A program made the translations under genes and the position numbers. Below the pieces are notes generated by a model. It did not search any database, had not been told where the DNA came from, and worked only from the letters and a program-made list of their open reading frames with translations. This document shows, one piece after another, positions 25,555 to 35,958 of a stretch of 64,000 bases of DNA. This DNA comes from Lysobacter antibioticus HS124 (GTDB taxonomy: Bacteria; Pseudomonadota; Gammaproteobacteria; Xanthomonadales; Xanthomonadaceae). The DNA is taken from NCBI RefSeq assembly GCF_000336385.2, contig NZ_HG424509.1, positions 1 through 64,000 on the forward strand. Reading direction: 5' to 3'. How positions within the stretch are numbered: the stretch's first letter is position 1; the number at the start of each line of letters is the position of its first letter.

Positions 25555-25986
25555 TCAACGCGGCTTGCTGTGCCAGAGCGCGTTGACGATGATCCACTTG
25601 CCGTCGAAGCGGCCCATATGGAAGTAGTCGACGAACCACGGCGTTTCCACCCGCACCGCCGCGGCATTGCCGGCCACGTCGAGCACCCGGCAGCTGCGGT
25701 TCCATTGCTCTTTCGGGGTTTTCAGCACGCCCTGCTTGGTCAGCTCGACCAGTTCTTCCTTGGACATACGGCGCAGCCCCAGGCGTTCGTACGGCGTGTC
25801 GCCGATCACCGCGCGCTTGGCCAGGTCCGGATGCAGGGCGCGGGCCACCCGCTGCGGATCGCCCTCGAGCTGGCCGTCGACGTAATCGAAACAGGTGGCC
25901 TCGATCGCGGCGATCGTCGCCGGATCGGGTTGTGCGGCCGGTGCGGCGGCGCTTGCGGCGGCAAACAGCAGGGAAAACATCGACAT
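25555..25986 (-). CDS. exported NTF2-like (lumazine-binding-like) protein
   Basis: A 143-residue protein with a signal peptide (about 1-18) and an NTF2-like fold. The segments TIAAIEATCFDYVDGQLEGD, ALHPDLAKR and VDYFHMGRFDGKWIIVNALW match the putative lumazine-binding/SnoaL-like pattern of beta-sheet cone proteins. ATG 25986 is chosen over 25998 because GGAGG sits 5 nt before it. The ligand or reaction is unknown. It is one of two genes inserted between dnaB and alr. Confidence 0.75.
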   Translation of the reverse strand: MSMFSLLFAAASAAAPAAQPDPATIAAIEATCFDYVDGQLEGDPQRVARALHPDLAKRAVIGDTPYERLGLRRMSKEELVELTKQGVLKTPKEQWNRSCRVLDVAGNAAAVRVETPWFVDYFHMGRFDGKWIIVNALWHSKPR

Positions 25987-26127
25987 CCTGGCCTCCATCG
26001 AACGCGGACGCGAACCGGAGCGGTTCGCCGGCGCCGAGCATAGCCGGGCGCCGAAGCCCGGCCAGTGCCGGTGGTCGGGGGCCGGGACGAACCGCGCGTA
26101 TCGCGGTGCGGACCCGGCCGGACCGAT

Positions 26128-27540
26128 TCACTCGAACGAGCCGATCGAGTCGTGGCTGAGGTTGTCGAAGCGGGTGTATTCGCCGAAGAACTTGAGCTTG
26201 AGCGAGCCGGTCGGGCCGGATCGCTGCTTGCCGATGATGACCTCGGCCAGGCCTTTGTCCGGCGAGGTTTCCTTGTTGTAGTAGTCGTCGCGGTAAATGA
26301 AGATGATGATGTCCGCGTCCTGCTCGATGGCGCCGGATTCGCGCAGGTCGGCCATCACCGGGCGCTTGTCCGCGCGCTGTTCCAGCGAACGGTTGAGCTG
26401 CGACAGCGCGATCACCGGCAGGTTGAGCTCCTTGGCCAGGTGCTTGAGCGAGCGCGAGATCTCGGAGATTTCGGTGGCGCGGTTTTCGCTGTTACCCGGC
26501 ACCGACATCAGCTGCAGGTAGTCGATCACGATCAGTCCCAGGTCGTGTTCGCGCTTGAGTCGGCGCGATTTGGCGCGCAGCACTTCCGGCGACAGGCCCG
26601 GGGTGTCGTCGATGAAGATCTTGACCTCGCGCAGCTGGCGGATCGCACCGGTGACGCGCGCCCAGTCCTCGTCCTCGAGCTGGCCCGAACGCAGGCGCTG
26701 GGCGTTGACCCGGCCGACCGAGGAGATCAGGCGCAGGGCCAGCTGGCTGGCCGACATTTCCATCGAGAACACCGCCACCGCCTTCTTGGTACGGAAGGCG
26801 ACGTGCTCGGCGATGTTGAGGGCGAAGGTGGTCTTGCCCATCGCCGGGCGCGCGGCCAGGATCAGCAGGTCGGTGTTCTGCAGACCGGCCGTCATCTCGT
26901 CGAATTCGGTGTAGCCGGTCGGCAAGCCGGTGACCGCGCCGCCGTTGGCGTAGCGCGTCTGCAGCACGTCGAACGCTTCCGACAGCGCCTTGGTCACCGG
27001 AGTGAAGTCGGTGCGGCCGCGGGCGCCGGCTTCTGCGATCGCGAACACCTGCTGCTCGGCCTTGGCCAGGATTTCGCCGCTGTCGCGGCCGTCGGGCTGG
27101 AAACCGTCGTTGACGATTTCGGTGCCGACCTCGATCAGCTTGCGCATCACCGCCTTGTCGCGAACGATCTCGGCGTAGGCGGCGATGTTGGCCGCCGACG
27201 GCGTGGTGCTGGCCAGCTCGATCAGATAGGCGCCGCCGGCGACCTGCTCGGACAGACCCTGCGAGTCGAACCACTCGCCCAGGGTCACGGCGTCGAACGG
27301 CCGGCTGCGCTCGGCCAGCTCGCGGATCGCGCGGTAGATCAGCTGGTGATCGCGGCGGTAGAAGTCTTCCTCGACCAGTTGGTCGGCGATGCGGTCGTAG
27401 GCGTCGGGCGCCAGCATCAGGCCGCCGAGCACGGCCTGCTCGGCCTCGACCGATTGCGGCGGCACCCGCAATTGGTCGACGCGCTGCTCGGCGCGGGTCT
27501 CGAAACGCTTCTCGCCGCGGAAACCGGATCGTGCGCTCAT
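26128..27540 (-). CDS. dnaB: replicative DNA helicase
   Basis: A 470-residue DnaB hexameric helicase that unwinds DNA at the replication fork. The N-terminal domain (about 25-130) is followed by the RecA-like motor with Walker A ARPAMGKTT (Lys236), the Walker B region LIVIDYLQLM and the DnaB-typical DLRESGAIEQDAD. No intein is present. ATG 27540 gives a family-length protein; the open frame upstream is fortuitous. A DnaA-box-like 9-mer lies 164 bp upstream, and a strong terminator separates it from rplI. Confidence 0.97.
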   Translation of the reverse strand: MSARSGFRGEKRFETRAEQRVDQLRVPPQSVEAEQAVLGGLMLAPDAYDRIADQLVEEDFYRRDHQLIYRAIRELAERSRPFDAVTLGEWFDSQGLSEQVAGGAYLIELASTTPSAANIAAYAEIVRDKAVMRKLIEVGTEIVNDGFQPDGRDSGEILAKAEQQVFAIAEAGARGRTDFTPVTKALSEAFDVLQTRYANGGAVTGLPTGYTEFDEMTAGLQNTDLLILAARPAMGKTTFALNIAEHVAFRTKKAVAVFSMEMSASQLALRLISSVGRVNAQRLRSGQLEDEDWARVTGAIRQLREVKIFIDDTPGLSPEVLRAKSRRLKREHDLGLIVIDYLQLMSVPGNSENRATEISEISRSLKHLAKELNLPVIALSQLNRSLEQRADKRPVMADLRESGAIEQDADIIIFIYRDDYYNKETSPDKGLAEVIIGKQRSGPTGSLKLKFFGEYTRFDNLSHDSIGSFE

Positions 27541-27703
27541 CGGGAAGGCGTTCCTCTGCTCAGCAGGGCCGCAATGGCGGCCGATCGGAAATGGACAAGG
27601 GCACGGCGGCGGCTCTCGCTGCGGCCACGCGCGAACTCGCGCAGCGGCCCGGGCCGGACCCTCATCGTAGTCGCGACATCGCTCATGCCGTTGCAGACAA
27701 GTC

Positions 27704-27712
27704 TGTGGATAA
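27704..27712 (-). promoter_or_regulatory. DnaA-box match upstream of dnaB
   Basis: TTATCCACA on the minus strand is an exact match to the DnaA-box consensus. It stands alone and directly abuts a CAGAC-AA-GTCTG inverted repeat. A single box may be chance, but its place in front of dnaB makes control by DnaA plausible. Confidence 0.5.
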
Positions 27713-27830
27713 GAAGGGGACAACTGCCCCTGCTATGCCCGTCCACCATCTCACGGACTGAGACCGGCGTGGAAACGGCGACGGACGGCCGCGATCGCGC
27801 GGAGTCGCGGTGCGGCGATGTGATTCGGCA

Positions 27831-27857
27831 AAAAACGAAAGGCGCCGTGACGGCGCC
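27831..27857 (-). terminator. rho-independent terminator of the rpsF-rpsR-rplI operon
   Basis: On the minus strand GGCGCC-GTCAC-GGCGCC, extended by flanking pairs, is followed by TTTCG and then TTTTTT. It lies about 28 nt after the rplI stop codon. Confidence 0.88.
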
Positions 27858-27884
27858 CTTCGCATGCCACGGTTGGGCGGTCGA

Positions 27885-28337
27885 TCAGGCGGCTTCGGCC
27901 GCGACGATGACCTTGACCGTGATTTCGACGTCGGCGTGCAGATGCAGCAGCACGTCGTATTCGCCGGTGCGGCGGATCGGGCCTTCGCCCATGATCACTT
28001 CCGACTTGCCGACTTCGTAGCCGGCCTTGGTCAGCGCCTCGGCGATGTCGCGCGGGGTCACCGAACCGTACAGCTTGCCTTCGGTCGCGGCATTGGCGTA
28101 GACCGTGATCTGCGCGCCTTCCAGCTTGGCCTTGCGGCCTTCGGCGCCGTCCAGCTGGGCCTTGGCCTTGGCTTCGTACTCGGCGCGGCGCGCTTCGAAC
28201 TCGGCCAGGTTGGCGGCGGTGGCCGGGACGGCCTTGCCCTGCGGCACCAGGAAGTTGCGGCCGTAGCCCGGCTTGACGTTGACCTTGTCGCCGAGGTTGC
28301 CGAGGTTGGTGACCTTCTGCAGGAGGATCAGTTGCAT
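27885..28337 (-). CDS. rplI: 50S ribosomal protein L9
   Basis: A 150-residue L9 protein of the large ribosomal subunit. The N-terminal domain [19 protein letters not shown] with [16 protein letters not shown] is highly conserved; a long helix (about 42-75) links it to the C-terminal rRNA-binding domain ([15 protein letters not shown]). It is the last gene of the rpsF-rpsR-rplI operon before the terminator. Confidence 0.99.
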   Translation of the reverse strand: MQLILLQKVTNLGNLGDKVNVKPGYGRNFLVPQGKAVPATAANLAEFEARRAEYEAKAKAQLDGAEGRKAKLEGAQITVYANAATEGKLYGSVTPRDIAEALTKAGYEVGKSEVIMGEGPIRRTGEYDVLLHLHADVEITVKVIVAAEAA

Positions 28338-28472
28338 GGGTGTGCTCCGTATTCGTTAGCGGGCCTTTAGGTCCGCAGCAGGATTCGCTGTCCGAAGAGC
28401 TGGAATCGGGATGCGCTCGGAGGCAAGGGTCGGATCGCGAAAGAACTGCGCGGCCCGCGCCCTCGCTCCTGC

Positions 28473-28496
28473 CCTCTCCCGCGAGCGGGAGAGGGG
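28473..28496. repeat. CCCTCTCCCGC hairpin repeat, copy 1
   Basis: An 11-bp perfect stem CCCTCTCCCGC / GCGGGAGAGGG around GA, inside the rpsR-rplI gap. The same stem around TT occurs at 61676-61699. It behaves like a dispersed REP-type element. Confidence 0.8.
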
Positions 28497-28536
28497 GACA
28501 AAGCGTTCGCCCGCTTCAGCGGGCGGACCGCTTCAC

Positions 28537-28767
28537 TCAAGCGTTGTGGTTGTCGGTGTACGGGATCAGGGCCAGGAAACGGGCGCGCTTGACGGCCGTG
28601 GCCAGCTGGCGCTGGTACTTCGACTTGGTGCCGGTGACGCGGCTCGGCACGATCTTGCCGGTCTCGGTCAGGTACTGGCGCAGGGTGTTGAGATCCTTGT
28701 AATCGATCTCCTTGACGCCCTCGGCGGTGAACTTGCAGAACTTGCGGCGGCGGAAGAACTTGGACAT
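28537..28767 (-). CDS. rpsR: 30S ribosomal protein S18
   Basis: A 76-residue S18 protein of the small ribosomal subunit, which pairs with S6 on 16S r[31 protein letters not shown] and [19 protein letters not shown] are family hallmarks. It starts 11 nt after rpsF in the same operon. About 200 bp with a REP hairpin separate it from rplI. Confidence 0.99.
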   Translation of the reverse strand: MSKFFRRRKFCKFTAEGVKEIDYKDLNTLRQYLTETGKIVPSRVTGTKSKYQRQLATAVKRARFLALIPYTDNHNA

Positions 28768-28778
28768 GGGGGCGATCC

Positions 28779-29207
28779 TCAGGCGGCTTCGGCGTTGTCG
28801 TCGGCGTTGTCGGCGGTGCCGACAGCGTTGTCGCTGTCGTCGTCACGACGACGGCGCTCGCCGCGCTCGGGCTTGTCGCCCTTCTCGTCCTTGAACTTCA
28901 TGATCAGCGACTGCTCGGTGTCGGCTTCGTCGCGCTTCATGACCAGGTGACGCAGGACGGCGTCGTTGAAACGGAAGCCGTCGACCAGCTCGTTCAGCAC
29001 GGTCTGGGTGACTTCGATGTTGAGCAGGACGTAGTGGGCCTTGACCAGGTTCTCGATCGGGTAGGCCAGCTGACGGCGGCCCCAGTCTTCGAGACGGTGG
29101 ATCTTGCCCTCGCCGCCTTCGATCAGCGACTTGTAGCGCTCGATCATGGCCGGCACCTGCTCGCTCTGGTCCGGGTGGACCAGGAACACGACTTCGTAAT
29201 GACGCAT
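28779..29207 (-). CDS. rpsF: 30S ribosomal protein S6
   Basis: A 142-residue S6 protein. The ferredoxin-like core is clear ([36 protein letters not shown]). A charged tail (about 110-142, [11 protein letters not shown]) extends beyond the core, in line with the glutamate-modified tails of other bacteria, though this one ends in Ala/Asp/Asn-rich sequence. The ATG 29207 has AAGGA upstream; the open frame further upstream is not coding. Confidence 0.98.
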   Translation of the reverse strand: MRHYEVVFLVHPDQSEQVPAMIERYKSLIEGGEGKIHRLEDWGRRQLAYPIENLVKAHYVLLNIEVTQTVLNELVDGFRFNDAVLRHLVMKRDEADTEQSLIMKFKDEKGDKPERGERRRRDDDSDNAVGTADNADDNAEAA

Positions 29208-29446
29208 GGTGTGATTCCTTGTGGATGAAGGGCCGCCGACGGCGGCCCGGTTCAGCCCCCCAACGCCGCAACGGCGCGGTGGAGCAAGGTCCCCTGCCCG
29301 GCCTGAGGCCGCGCGGGAGCCGGAAAGTATGGCAGCCCGGGGCCTGTGGGGCAAATCGCCCCCATCCGCCCCCGACTCGGGCCGACCGTCGCAGGCGGCC
29401 TTTCTGGCCCGACGCCCCGGCTTCAGCGAATCCCGAATTCTGAATC

Positions 29447-31249
29447 TCAACCCCCTCTGAGACCATTGCGCTTGCGGGCGATCCAACCGTCGATGTGCTT
29501 TTCCAGCACCGCCAGCGGCACCGAGCCGGTCGACAGCACCTCGTCGTTGAACTCGCGCAGGTCGAAGCCCTCGCCCAGGGCCTGGCGCGAGCGCTCGCGC
29601 AGCTCGGAGATCTTCAACTGGCCGATCTTGTAGGCCAGGGCCTGGCCCGGCCAGCCGATGTAGCGGTCGATCTCGTTGACCACGTCCTGCTCGGTCTTGG
29701 GCGCGTTGTCGAGGAAGAAGGCGATCGCCTTGTCGCGGCTCCAGCCCTTGCTGTGCATGCCGGTGTCGACCACCAGCCGCACCGCCCGCCACATGTCGTA
29801 GGCCAGCTGGCCCATGCGGTCGTAGGGGTCGTCGTACAGGCCCATGTCGTAGCCCAGGCGCTCGGCGTACAGGCCCCAGCCCTCGCCGTAGGCGACGAAG
29901 TAACCGGTGCGGCGGAACATCGGCGCATCGGCCAGCTCCAGGCCGCTGGCGAACTGGAAGTGGTGGCCCGGCACCGCCTCGTGCAGCGACAGCGGGATCA
30001 TTTCCCAGGTCGGCCGGGTCTCGGGCTTGTACAGGTTGACGTAATAGAAGCCGGCCCGGGTGCCGTCGACCGCGCCCGGCAGGTAGTAGGCGGTGGTCGT
30101 GTCGGGAGCCACGTTGTCGGGGATCGGACGCACGCCATAGGGCTGGCGCGGGATCTTCTTGGAGATCTTGACCAGCTCCGGATCGATTCGCTTGGACACC
30201 GCGCGGTAGGCGGTCAGCAACGCCTCCGGCGTCTTGTGGAAGAACTTCGGATCGCTGCGCAAGTAGGCGAAGAACTCGGCCAGGCGGCCCTTGAAGCCGA
30301 CCTCGGTCTTGACCTTCTCCATTTCGGCGCGGATCCGCGCCACTTCCTTGAGCCCGATCTGGTGGATCTGCTCGGCGCTCAGCGCGGTGGTGGTGAAGTC
30401 GGCGGCGAGGAAGTCGTAATAGGCCTTGCCGTCCGGCAGTTCGCTGGCGGCGATGCCGCTGCGCGCGGCCGGCAAGTATTCCTTATCGAAATAGGCCGCG
30501 AAGTCGCGGTAGGCCGGCACCACCCGCTCGCGGATCAGCTGCTGCGCCTCGCCCTGCAGGGCCGCGCGCTCGGCCGCCGGCACGCCCTCGGGGAAGCGCG
30601 CGAACGGCTTGTACAGCGGACTCTTGGCCGGATCGTCGACGATCTGCTTGGCGATCTGAGCCGGCACCCGCTGCATCAGCACCTTCGGCGGCACGATCCC
30701 GGCCTTGACGCCTTCGCGCATCAGCGCCTGGTTCTGCTCGATCAGGGCCGGCAGGCCGCGCAGCCGCGCCAGCCAGTCGCGGTAGTCCTTGACGGTCTGG
30801 AACGGCTGGGCCTCGAGGATGCCGTCGGCCAGTTGCACGCCTCCGCTCTGCCCGATCGGGATCAGGTACTCGCGGAACTTCTGCCGCTGCACCGACTTTT
30901 CCAGGTTCCAGGCGAATACGTCGTAATTGAGCTGGTCGGCTTCCGACAGCTGGCTGCGGTCGATCGCCTTCAGCCGCGCCAGCGCCTCGCGGTCGGCGGC
31001 CTGGCGGGCCTGGATCGCACCCAGGCTGACATCGCTCCAGCGGTCGTTGTAACGCTTGTCGCCGTTGAACGTGGCGCCTTCCGGGTTTTCGCGCAGGCCG
31101 CGCTGCCACTCCTCATCGAACAGGCGATGCAGGGCTTGGGCGCTGGCGTTGCGCTGGACCGCAGCGGCCTCGGGCCGGGCCAGCGCGTCGGCGGCGGGCA
31201 TGGCGAGGCCGGCCGCGATCGCGGCGGCGAGCAGGACGGTTCGGAGCAT
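29447..31249 (-). CDS. exported DUF885-family putative metallopeptidase
   Basis: A 600-residue exported protein of the DUF885 family. A signal peptide (1-24, ending DALA) is followed by a mainly helical enzyme with the motif [10 protein letters not shown] near residue 427, in which HExxxxHH suggests a zinc site, and [18 protein letters not shown] about 30 residues later. DUF885 proteins are widespread in Xanthomonadaceae and are thought to be periplasmic peptidases; the substrate is unknown. It is a single-gene unit. Confidence 0.86.
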   Translation of the reverse strand: MLRTVLLAAAIAAGLAMPAADALARPEAAAVQRNASAQALHRLFDEEWQRGLRENPEGATFNGDKRYNDRWSDVSLGAIQARQAADREALARLKAIDRSQLSEADQLNYDVFAWNLEKSVQRQKFREYLIPIGQSGGVQLADGILEAQPFQTVKDYRDWLARLRGLPALIEQNQALMREGVKAGIVPPKVLMQRVPAQIAKQIVDDPAKSPLYKPFARFPEGVPAAERAALQGEAQQLIRERVVPAYRDFAAYFDKEYLPAARSGIAASELPDGKAYYDFLAADFTTTALSAEQIHQIGLKEVARIRAEMEKVKTEVGFKGRLAEFFAYLRSDPKFFHKTPEALLTAYRAVSKRIDPELVKISKKIPRQPYGVRPIPDNVAPDTTTAYYLPGAVDGTRAGFYYVNLYKPETRPTWEMIPLSLHEAVPGHHFQFASGLELADAPMFRRTGYFVAYGEGWGLYAERLGYDMGLYDDPYDRMGQLAYDMWRAVRLVVDTGMHSKGWSRDKAIAFFLDNAPKTEQDVVNEIDRYIGWPGQALAYKIGQLKISELRERSRQALGEGFDLREFNDEVLSTGSVPLAVLEKHIDGWIARKRNGLRGG

Positions 31250-31375
31250 GGCGGGGCTTCCCGGGAAACAGCCCCCGAGTCTAGCCGGCGACGCCGGCGG
31301 CGCCTTATGACGAAAGTTGGGACGCGCGCCGCCGCTCGGCGGCAGCCGGCGGAATCCGTGCCGCGTCGTGCGGCC

Positions 31376-31714
31376 TCAGGCCGCGTCGGCCGAGGTAGTG
31401 AAGCTCTCGCCGCAACCGCACTCGGCGGTCGCGTTGGGGTTCTGGAACACGAACATCTCGCCCAGGCCCTGCTTGAGGAAATCGATGCGCGTGCCGTCGA
31501 CCAACGGCAGGCTGATCGGATCGACGTAGATGCGTACGCCGTCCTGTTCGAACACCGTGTCGCCTTCGCGCGCCTCGCGCGCCAGGTCGGCGGTGTGCTG
31601 CCAGCCCGAGCAGCCAGTCTTGGTCACGCCGAAGCGCAGACCCAGCGCGCCGGGCGATTCGGCCAGGAAGTGCTGGACGCGGGCGAGAGCGGCGGGAGCG
31701 AGGGTGACGGCCAT
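31376..31714 (-). CDS. IscA/HesB-family iron-sulfur cluster assembly protein
   Basis: A 112-residue A-type iron-sulfur carrier. The three conserved cysteines are present: one in TGCSGWQH near residue 35 and a CGCGESF pair near residues 99-101. It would receive and hand on Fe-S clusters in the cytoplasm. Iron-sulfur scaffolding genes are not adjacent, so whether it is IscA, SufA or ErpA cannot be decided from the window. Confidence 0.92.
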   Translation of the reverse strand: MAVTLAPAALARVQHFLAESPGALGLRFGVTKTGCSGWQHTADLAREAREGDTVFEQDGVRIYVDPISLPLVDGTRIDFLKQGLGEMFVFQNPNATAECGCGESFTTSADAA

Positions 31715-31964
31715 GCGGGGTTCTCGTAGGGGCGGCGGCCTGACGCGGCGCCGGGTTCATGTTAGCAGTCCGGCCGCGGCCGGCTGTTCCCGATATGGCG
31801 GCTGGCCCGGCCGGTTCAAGCCCGGGTTCATGCCACGGCCCGCCCGCGGGGAGCGGATCACCCGGGCCGGTTCGCCGATGCCGGATCGGCCGATCGGCGC
31901 GCCGTGACCGCGGCCGCGGTTCCCGCGGGCCGCGCCCCCGGCGCGTGCGGCCTGCGCCATCCGT

Positions 31965-31970
31965 TATGAT
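31965..31970 (+). promoter_or_regulatory. candidate -10 element of asnS
   Basis: TATGAT (5 of 6 matches) lies 38 nt before the asnS start. No convincing -35 is seen at 17 bp. Confidence 0.35.
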
Positions 31971-32008
31971 CGCCCTCCCTCACACGCAACGCGCTAAGGC
32001 GGCACGAC

Positions 32009-33409
<1,401 letters not shown>

Positions 33410-33482
33410 GCGCGGGCTCCCGTGGCCGATCGGCGCCGCCGGCGAACCCGCGCCAGACCGCAATCCCAACTAGAGGCAGCGA

Positions 33483-33788
33483 GTGATCCTGTTCCTGGCC
33501 CTGACCTTCGTCGGCATCGCGATCTCCGCGGTGTGCGCCTTCGCGATCTTCTGGCCGCTGGCGCTGGTGCACCTGCGCGACCGCCACCCCGCGCTGCGCG
33601 GCGAGCTCGGCGAGGCCGCGTTCGTCAGCCCGCAGGCCTGGCGCTGGCTGCTGACCCAGCGCTATCGCGGCGCTGGCGACCGCAACCTCGACGGCCTGGC
33701 GACGCCGGCGCGGATCTCGTTGCTGATCGTATTCGCCGCACTGGGCTGCGCCGGCCTGTTGTGGCTGCTTTCCATGGTGGTGTCATGA
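33483..33788 (+). CDS. small two-helix membrane protein
   Basis: A 101-residue protein that I do not recognise, starting at GTG with GAGG upstream. Two membrane segments flank a basic middle: about 3-28 (ILFLALTFVGIAISAVCAFA) and 76-100 (ISLLIVFAALGCAGLLWLLS). The middle contains RDRHPALRGELGEAAFVSPQ. It follows asnS by about 70 nt and overlaps the next gene by 4 bp, so these two small genes are probably co-translated. Confidence 0.75.
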   Translation: MILFLALTFVGIAISAVCAFAIFWPLALVHLRDRHPALRGELGEAAFVSPQAWRWLLTQRYRGAGDRNLDGLATPARISLLIVFAALGCAGLLWLLSMVVS

Positions 33789-34126
33789 CCGAATCCGAAC
33801 TCCCCTCCGCCGGCGATGCCGGCGGGTCCCGCAGCGAGCAGTGGTGGCTGGCCACCCTCGGCCGCACCGTGATCTGGGCCCGGCTGCGTGTACGCGAAGC
33901 CGGCACCGCCGAGGTCTTCGACAGCGACGGCAATACCCTGCCCTACGACAGCGAAGACACCGCCCGCGCCGCGTTGATGGACGCCGAGTTCGTCGAACTC
34001 GACGGCCTCGACGAGGACGATGCGCGTTCGCGCGGCTTCGTCCTGGCCGAGCTGGCGCCGCCGCAGGCCGGCGACGATGCGGCCCTGTCCGCGCTGATGA
34101 TCCAGAAACTGCCGCAACGGCACTGA
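33785..34126 (+). CDS. hypothetical acidic small protein
   Basis: A 113-residue soluble acidic protein without a family that I can name. The N-terminal segment (RSEQWWLATLGRTVIWARLRV) suggests a small beta-rich domain, with acidic regions later (FDSDGNTLPYDSEDTARAAL, LDGLDEDDARSRGFVLAEL). It overlaps the membrane protein gene upstream by 4 bp (ATGA) and ends 8 nt before the PaiB-like gene. Confidence 0.7.
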   Translation: MTESELPSAGDAGGSRSEQWWLATLGRTVIWARLRVREAGTAEVFDSDGNTLPYDSEDTARAALMDAEFVELDGLDEDDARSRGFVLAELAPPQAGDDAALSALMIQKLPQRH

Positions 34127-34134
34127 GCCCGGCC

Positions 34135-34770
34135 ATGTACCTGCCACGCGCTTTCGCCGAGACCGACCTGGGCGCGCTCGACCGCCTGGCCGACGCCTAC
34201 GACTTCGCCAGCCTGATCACGGTGCGCGACGGCGCGCCCGAGGTCAGCCATTTGCCGCTGCTGTACCGGCGCGAGGGCGAGCGCATCGAACTGCGGGGCC
34301 ACTGGGCGCGGCCCAACCCGCAGGCGCGCCATGCCGGCCCGGCCCTGGTGGTGCTGCAAGGCCCGCACGCCTATGTCTCGCCGGGCTGGTACCCGGACAA
34401 GGAAAGCGCGGCGCGGGTGCCGACCTGGAACTACGCGCTGGCGCATCTGCACGGACAATTGCAGCCGTTCGAGGACGAGACCGCGCTGGCGCAGTTGGTC
34501 GACGAGCTGAGCCGCCGCCACGAAAGCCGCATCGGCAGCGACTGGCGCTTCGAATTCGAACGCGACGACCATCGCCGCCAGCTGCGCGGCATCGTCGGCT
34601 TCCGTTTCGTGGCCGAGCGGATCGAACTCAAGTTCAAGCTCAGCCAGAACCACCCCGCGGCCAATCGCGACAGCGTCGCCGCGCAGTTGCAGGCGCAGGA
34701 CCGCGACGACAGCCGCGCCGTTGCCGCGCTGATGCGCGAGCGCGCCGAACCGGCGACTGCGGGCGACTGA
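34135..34770 (+). CDS. PaiB/FMN-binding negative transcriptional regulator-like protein
   Basis: A 211-residue protein of the PaiB family, which has a split-barrel FMN-binding fold. MYLPRAFAETDLGALDRLA, SHLPLLYR, HWARPNPQ and YVSPGWYPDK are typical segments. The family was named for Bacillus PaiB, a regulator of protease and sporulation genes, but most members have no proven DNA-binding role and may be flavin enzymes. It follows two small genes closely and could share their transcript. Confidence 0.86.
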   Translation: MYLPRAFAETDLGALDRLADAYDFASLITVRDGAPEVSHLPLLYRREGERIELRGHWARPNPQARHAGPALVVLQGPHAYVSPGWYPDKESAARVPTWNYALAHLHGQLQPFEDETALAQLVDELSRRHESRIGSDWRFEFERDDHRRQLRGIVGFRFVAERIELKFKLSQNHPAANRDSVAAQLQAQDRDDSRAVAALMRERAEPATAGD

Positions 34771-34927
34771 GCCGGCGCGCGGATCGATCGCACCGACCGC
34801 GCGCTCGGTCGCGCCGCTCCGCCGCCTCCCGTGGTCCGGCTGGACGAATCGTCAGGGTGACTCGTTCGAGTGAATCGACCGGGTGAGTCGGCCGGATCAA
34901 TCGAAATCCTCGAAACGGAGACTGCGT

Positions 34928-35713
34928 ATGGATCTGAACCTCAGCGGCAAGCATGCCCTGGTCTGCGGCGCCTCCGAGGGCATCGGCCGCGCGACCGCGC
35001 ACGAGCTGGCCCTGCTCGGCTGCGACGTCACCGTGCTGGCGCGCCGCGCCGACGCGCTGGCCGCAGTCGCCGACGCGCTGCCGCGCCAGGGCGCGCAGGC
35101 GCACGGCTGGATCGCCGCCGACGTCGCCGATGCGGCCGGCCTGGCGGCCCAGGTCGAAGCCCTGGCCGCCGGCAAACCGGTGCAGATCCTGGTCAACAAC
35201 ACCGGCGGCCCGCCGGGCGGACCGGCCCACGCGGCCGCCGACACGGCCTACTTCGACGCCTTCCAGCGCCACCTGATCGCCAATCACACCTTGGTCCGCG
35301 CCGTGCTGCCGGGCATGCGTTCGGCGCATTGGGGCCGCATCGTCAACGTGATCTCGACCTCGGTGCGCGAGCCCATCGTCGGCCTGGGCGTGTCCAACAC
35401 CATCCGCGGCGCGGTCGCTAGCTGGGCCAAGACCCTGTCGCGCGAACTCGCCGGCGACGGCATCACCGTCAACAACGTCCTGCCGGGCTACACCCGGACC
35501 GGCCGCATCGAGCAGATCATCGCCGATCGCGCGCGCAGCAGCGGCCAGTCCGAACAGGAGGTGATCGAGGCCATGCGCAAGACCGTGCCCGCGCAGCGCT
35601 TCGCCGAGCCGGGCGAAATCGCCGCCTGCATCGCCTTCCTGTGCTCGCCTGCGGCCGGCTACGTCAACGGCGTCAGCCTGGCCGTCGACGGCGGGCGCAT
35701 GCAGTCCATCTGA
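34928..35713 (+). CDS. short-chain dehydrogenase-like protein without the catalytic Tyr
   Basis: A 261-residue SDR with the NAD(P)-binding GASEGIGRA (about 15-23), NNTGGPPGG and a DGG near the C-terminus, so the cofactor fold is intact. The usual YxxxK is replaced: the segment reads GVSNTIRGAVASWAKTLS, where the Tyr and Lys positions are Asn/Thr and Arg/Gly. This is a known divergent SDR pattern and may mean a changed mechanism or a non-reductase role. The N-terminus at 34928 has GGAG upstream. Confidence 0.85.
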   Translation: MDLNLSGKHALVCGASEGIGRATAHELALLGCDVTVLARRADALAAVADALPRQGAQAHGWIAADVADAAGLAAQVEALAAGKPVQILVNNTGGPPGGPAHAAADTAYFDAFQRHLIANHTLVRAVLPGMRSAHWGRIVNVISTSVREPIVGLGVSNTIRGAVASWAKTLSRELAGDGITVNNVLPGYTRTGRIEQIIADRARSSGQSEQEVIEAMRKTVPAQRFAEPGEIAACIAFLCSPAAGYVNGVSLAVDGGRMQSI

Positions 35714-35728
35714 GCGCCCTGCCCTTCT

Positions 35729-35752
35729 TGTAGGAGCGGCGCAAGCCGCGAC
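35729..35752 (+). repeat. dispersed REP-like repeat, copy 2
   Basis: TGTAGGAGCGGCG followed by CAAGCCGCGAC, 16 nt after the SDR stop codon. It is a close match to 24580-24603 and to the inverted copy at 61765-61788. Its GCGGC-GCAA-GCCGC stem may protect the transcript end. Confidence 0.8.
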
Positions 35753-35958
35753 CAAGCGACTCGCCCTCCCCCAGCCTGCCGTCCCCTACGGAAAGGCAGC
35801 CATCCGCAGCTTCAGCGCCATGGCGCGATGAAGCCGCGGATTACCGCTTCCGCGGGGAGCACGTGCTGCAGCCGCTCGCGCCGCTGCCGCCACACAGTGC
35901 GACGAAACCGTGACCGGCGACCTCGCGGCGGGTCCGTCCGGCTCGGCGCTGTCGCGGC

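Larger units (their letters stand above)
27541..27884. other. dnaB upstream region
   Basis: 344 bp between rplI and dnaB. It contains the rplI terminator (27831-27857), a CAGAC-AA-GTCTG inverted repeat (27694-27705) and a perfect DnaA box (27704-27712). Open frames here lack protein-like features. Confidence 0.7.

Noticed and set aside
26065-28020. A 651-codon plus-strand open frame over dnaB
   Set aside because: It is the antisense shadow of dnaB and rplI; high GC gives long antisense frames.
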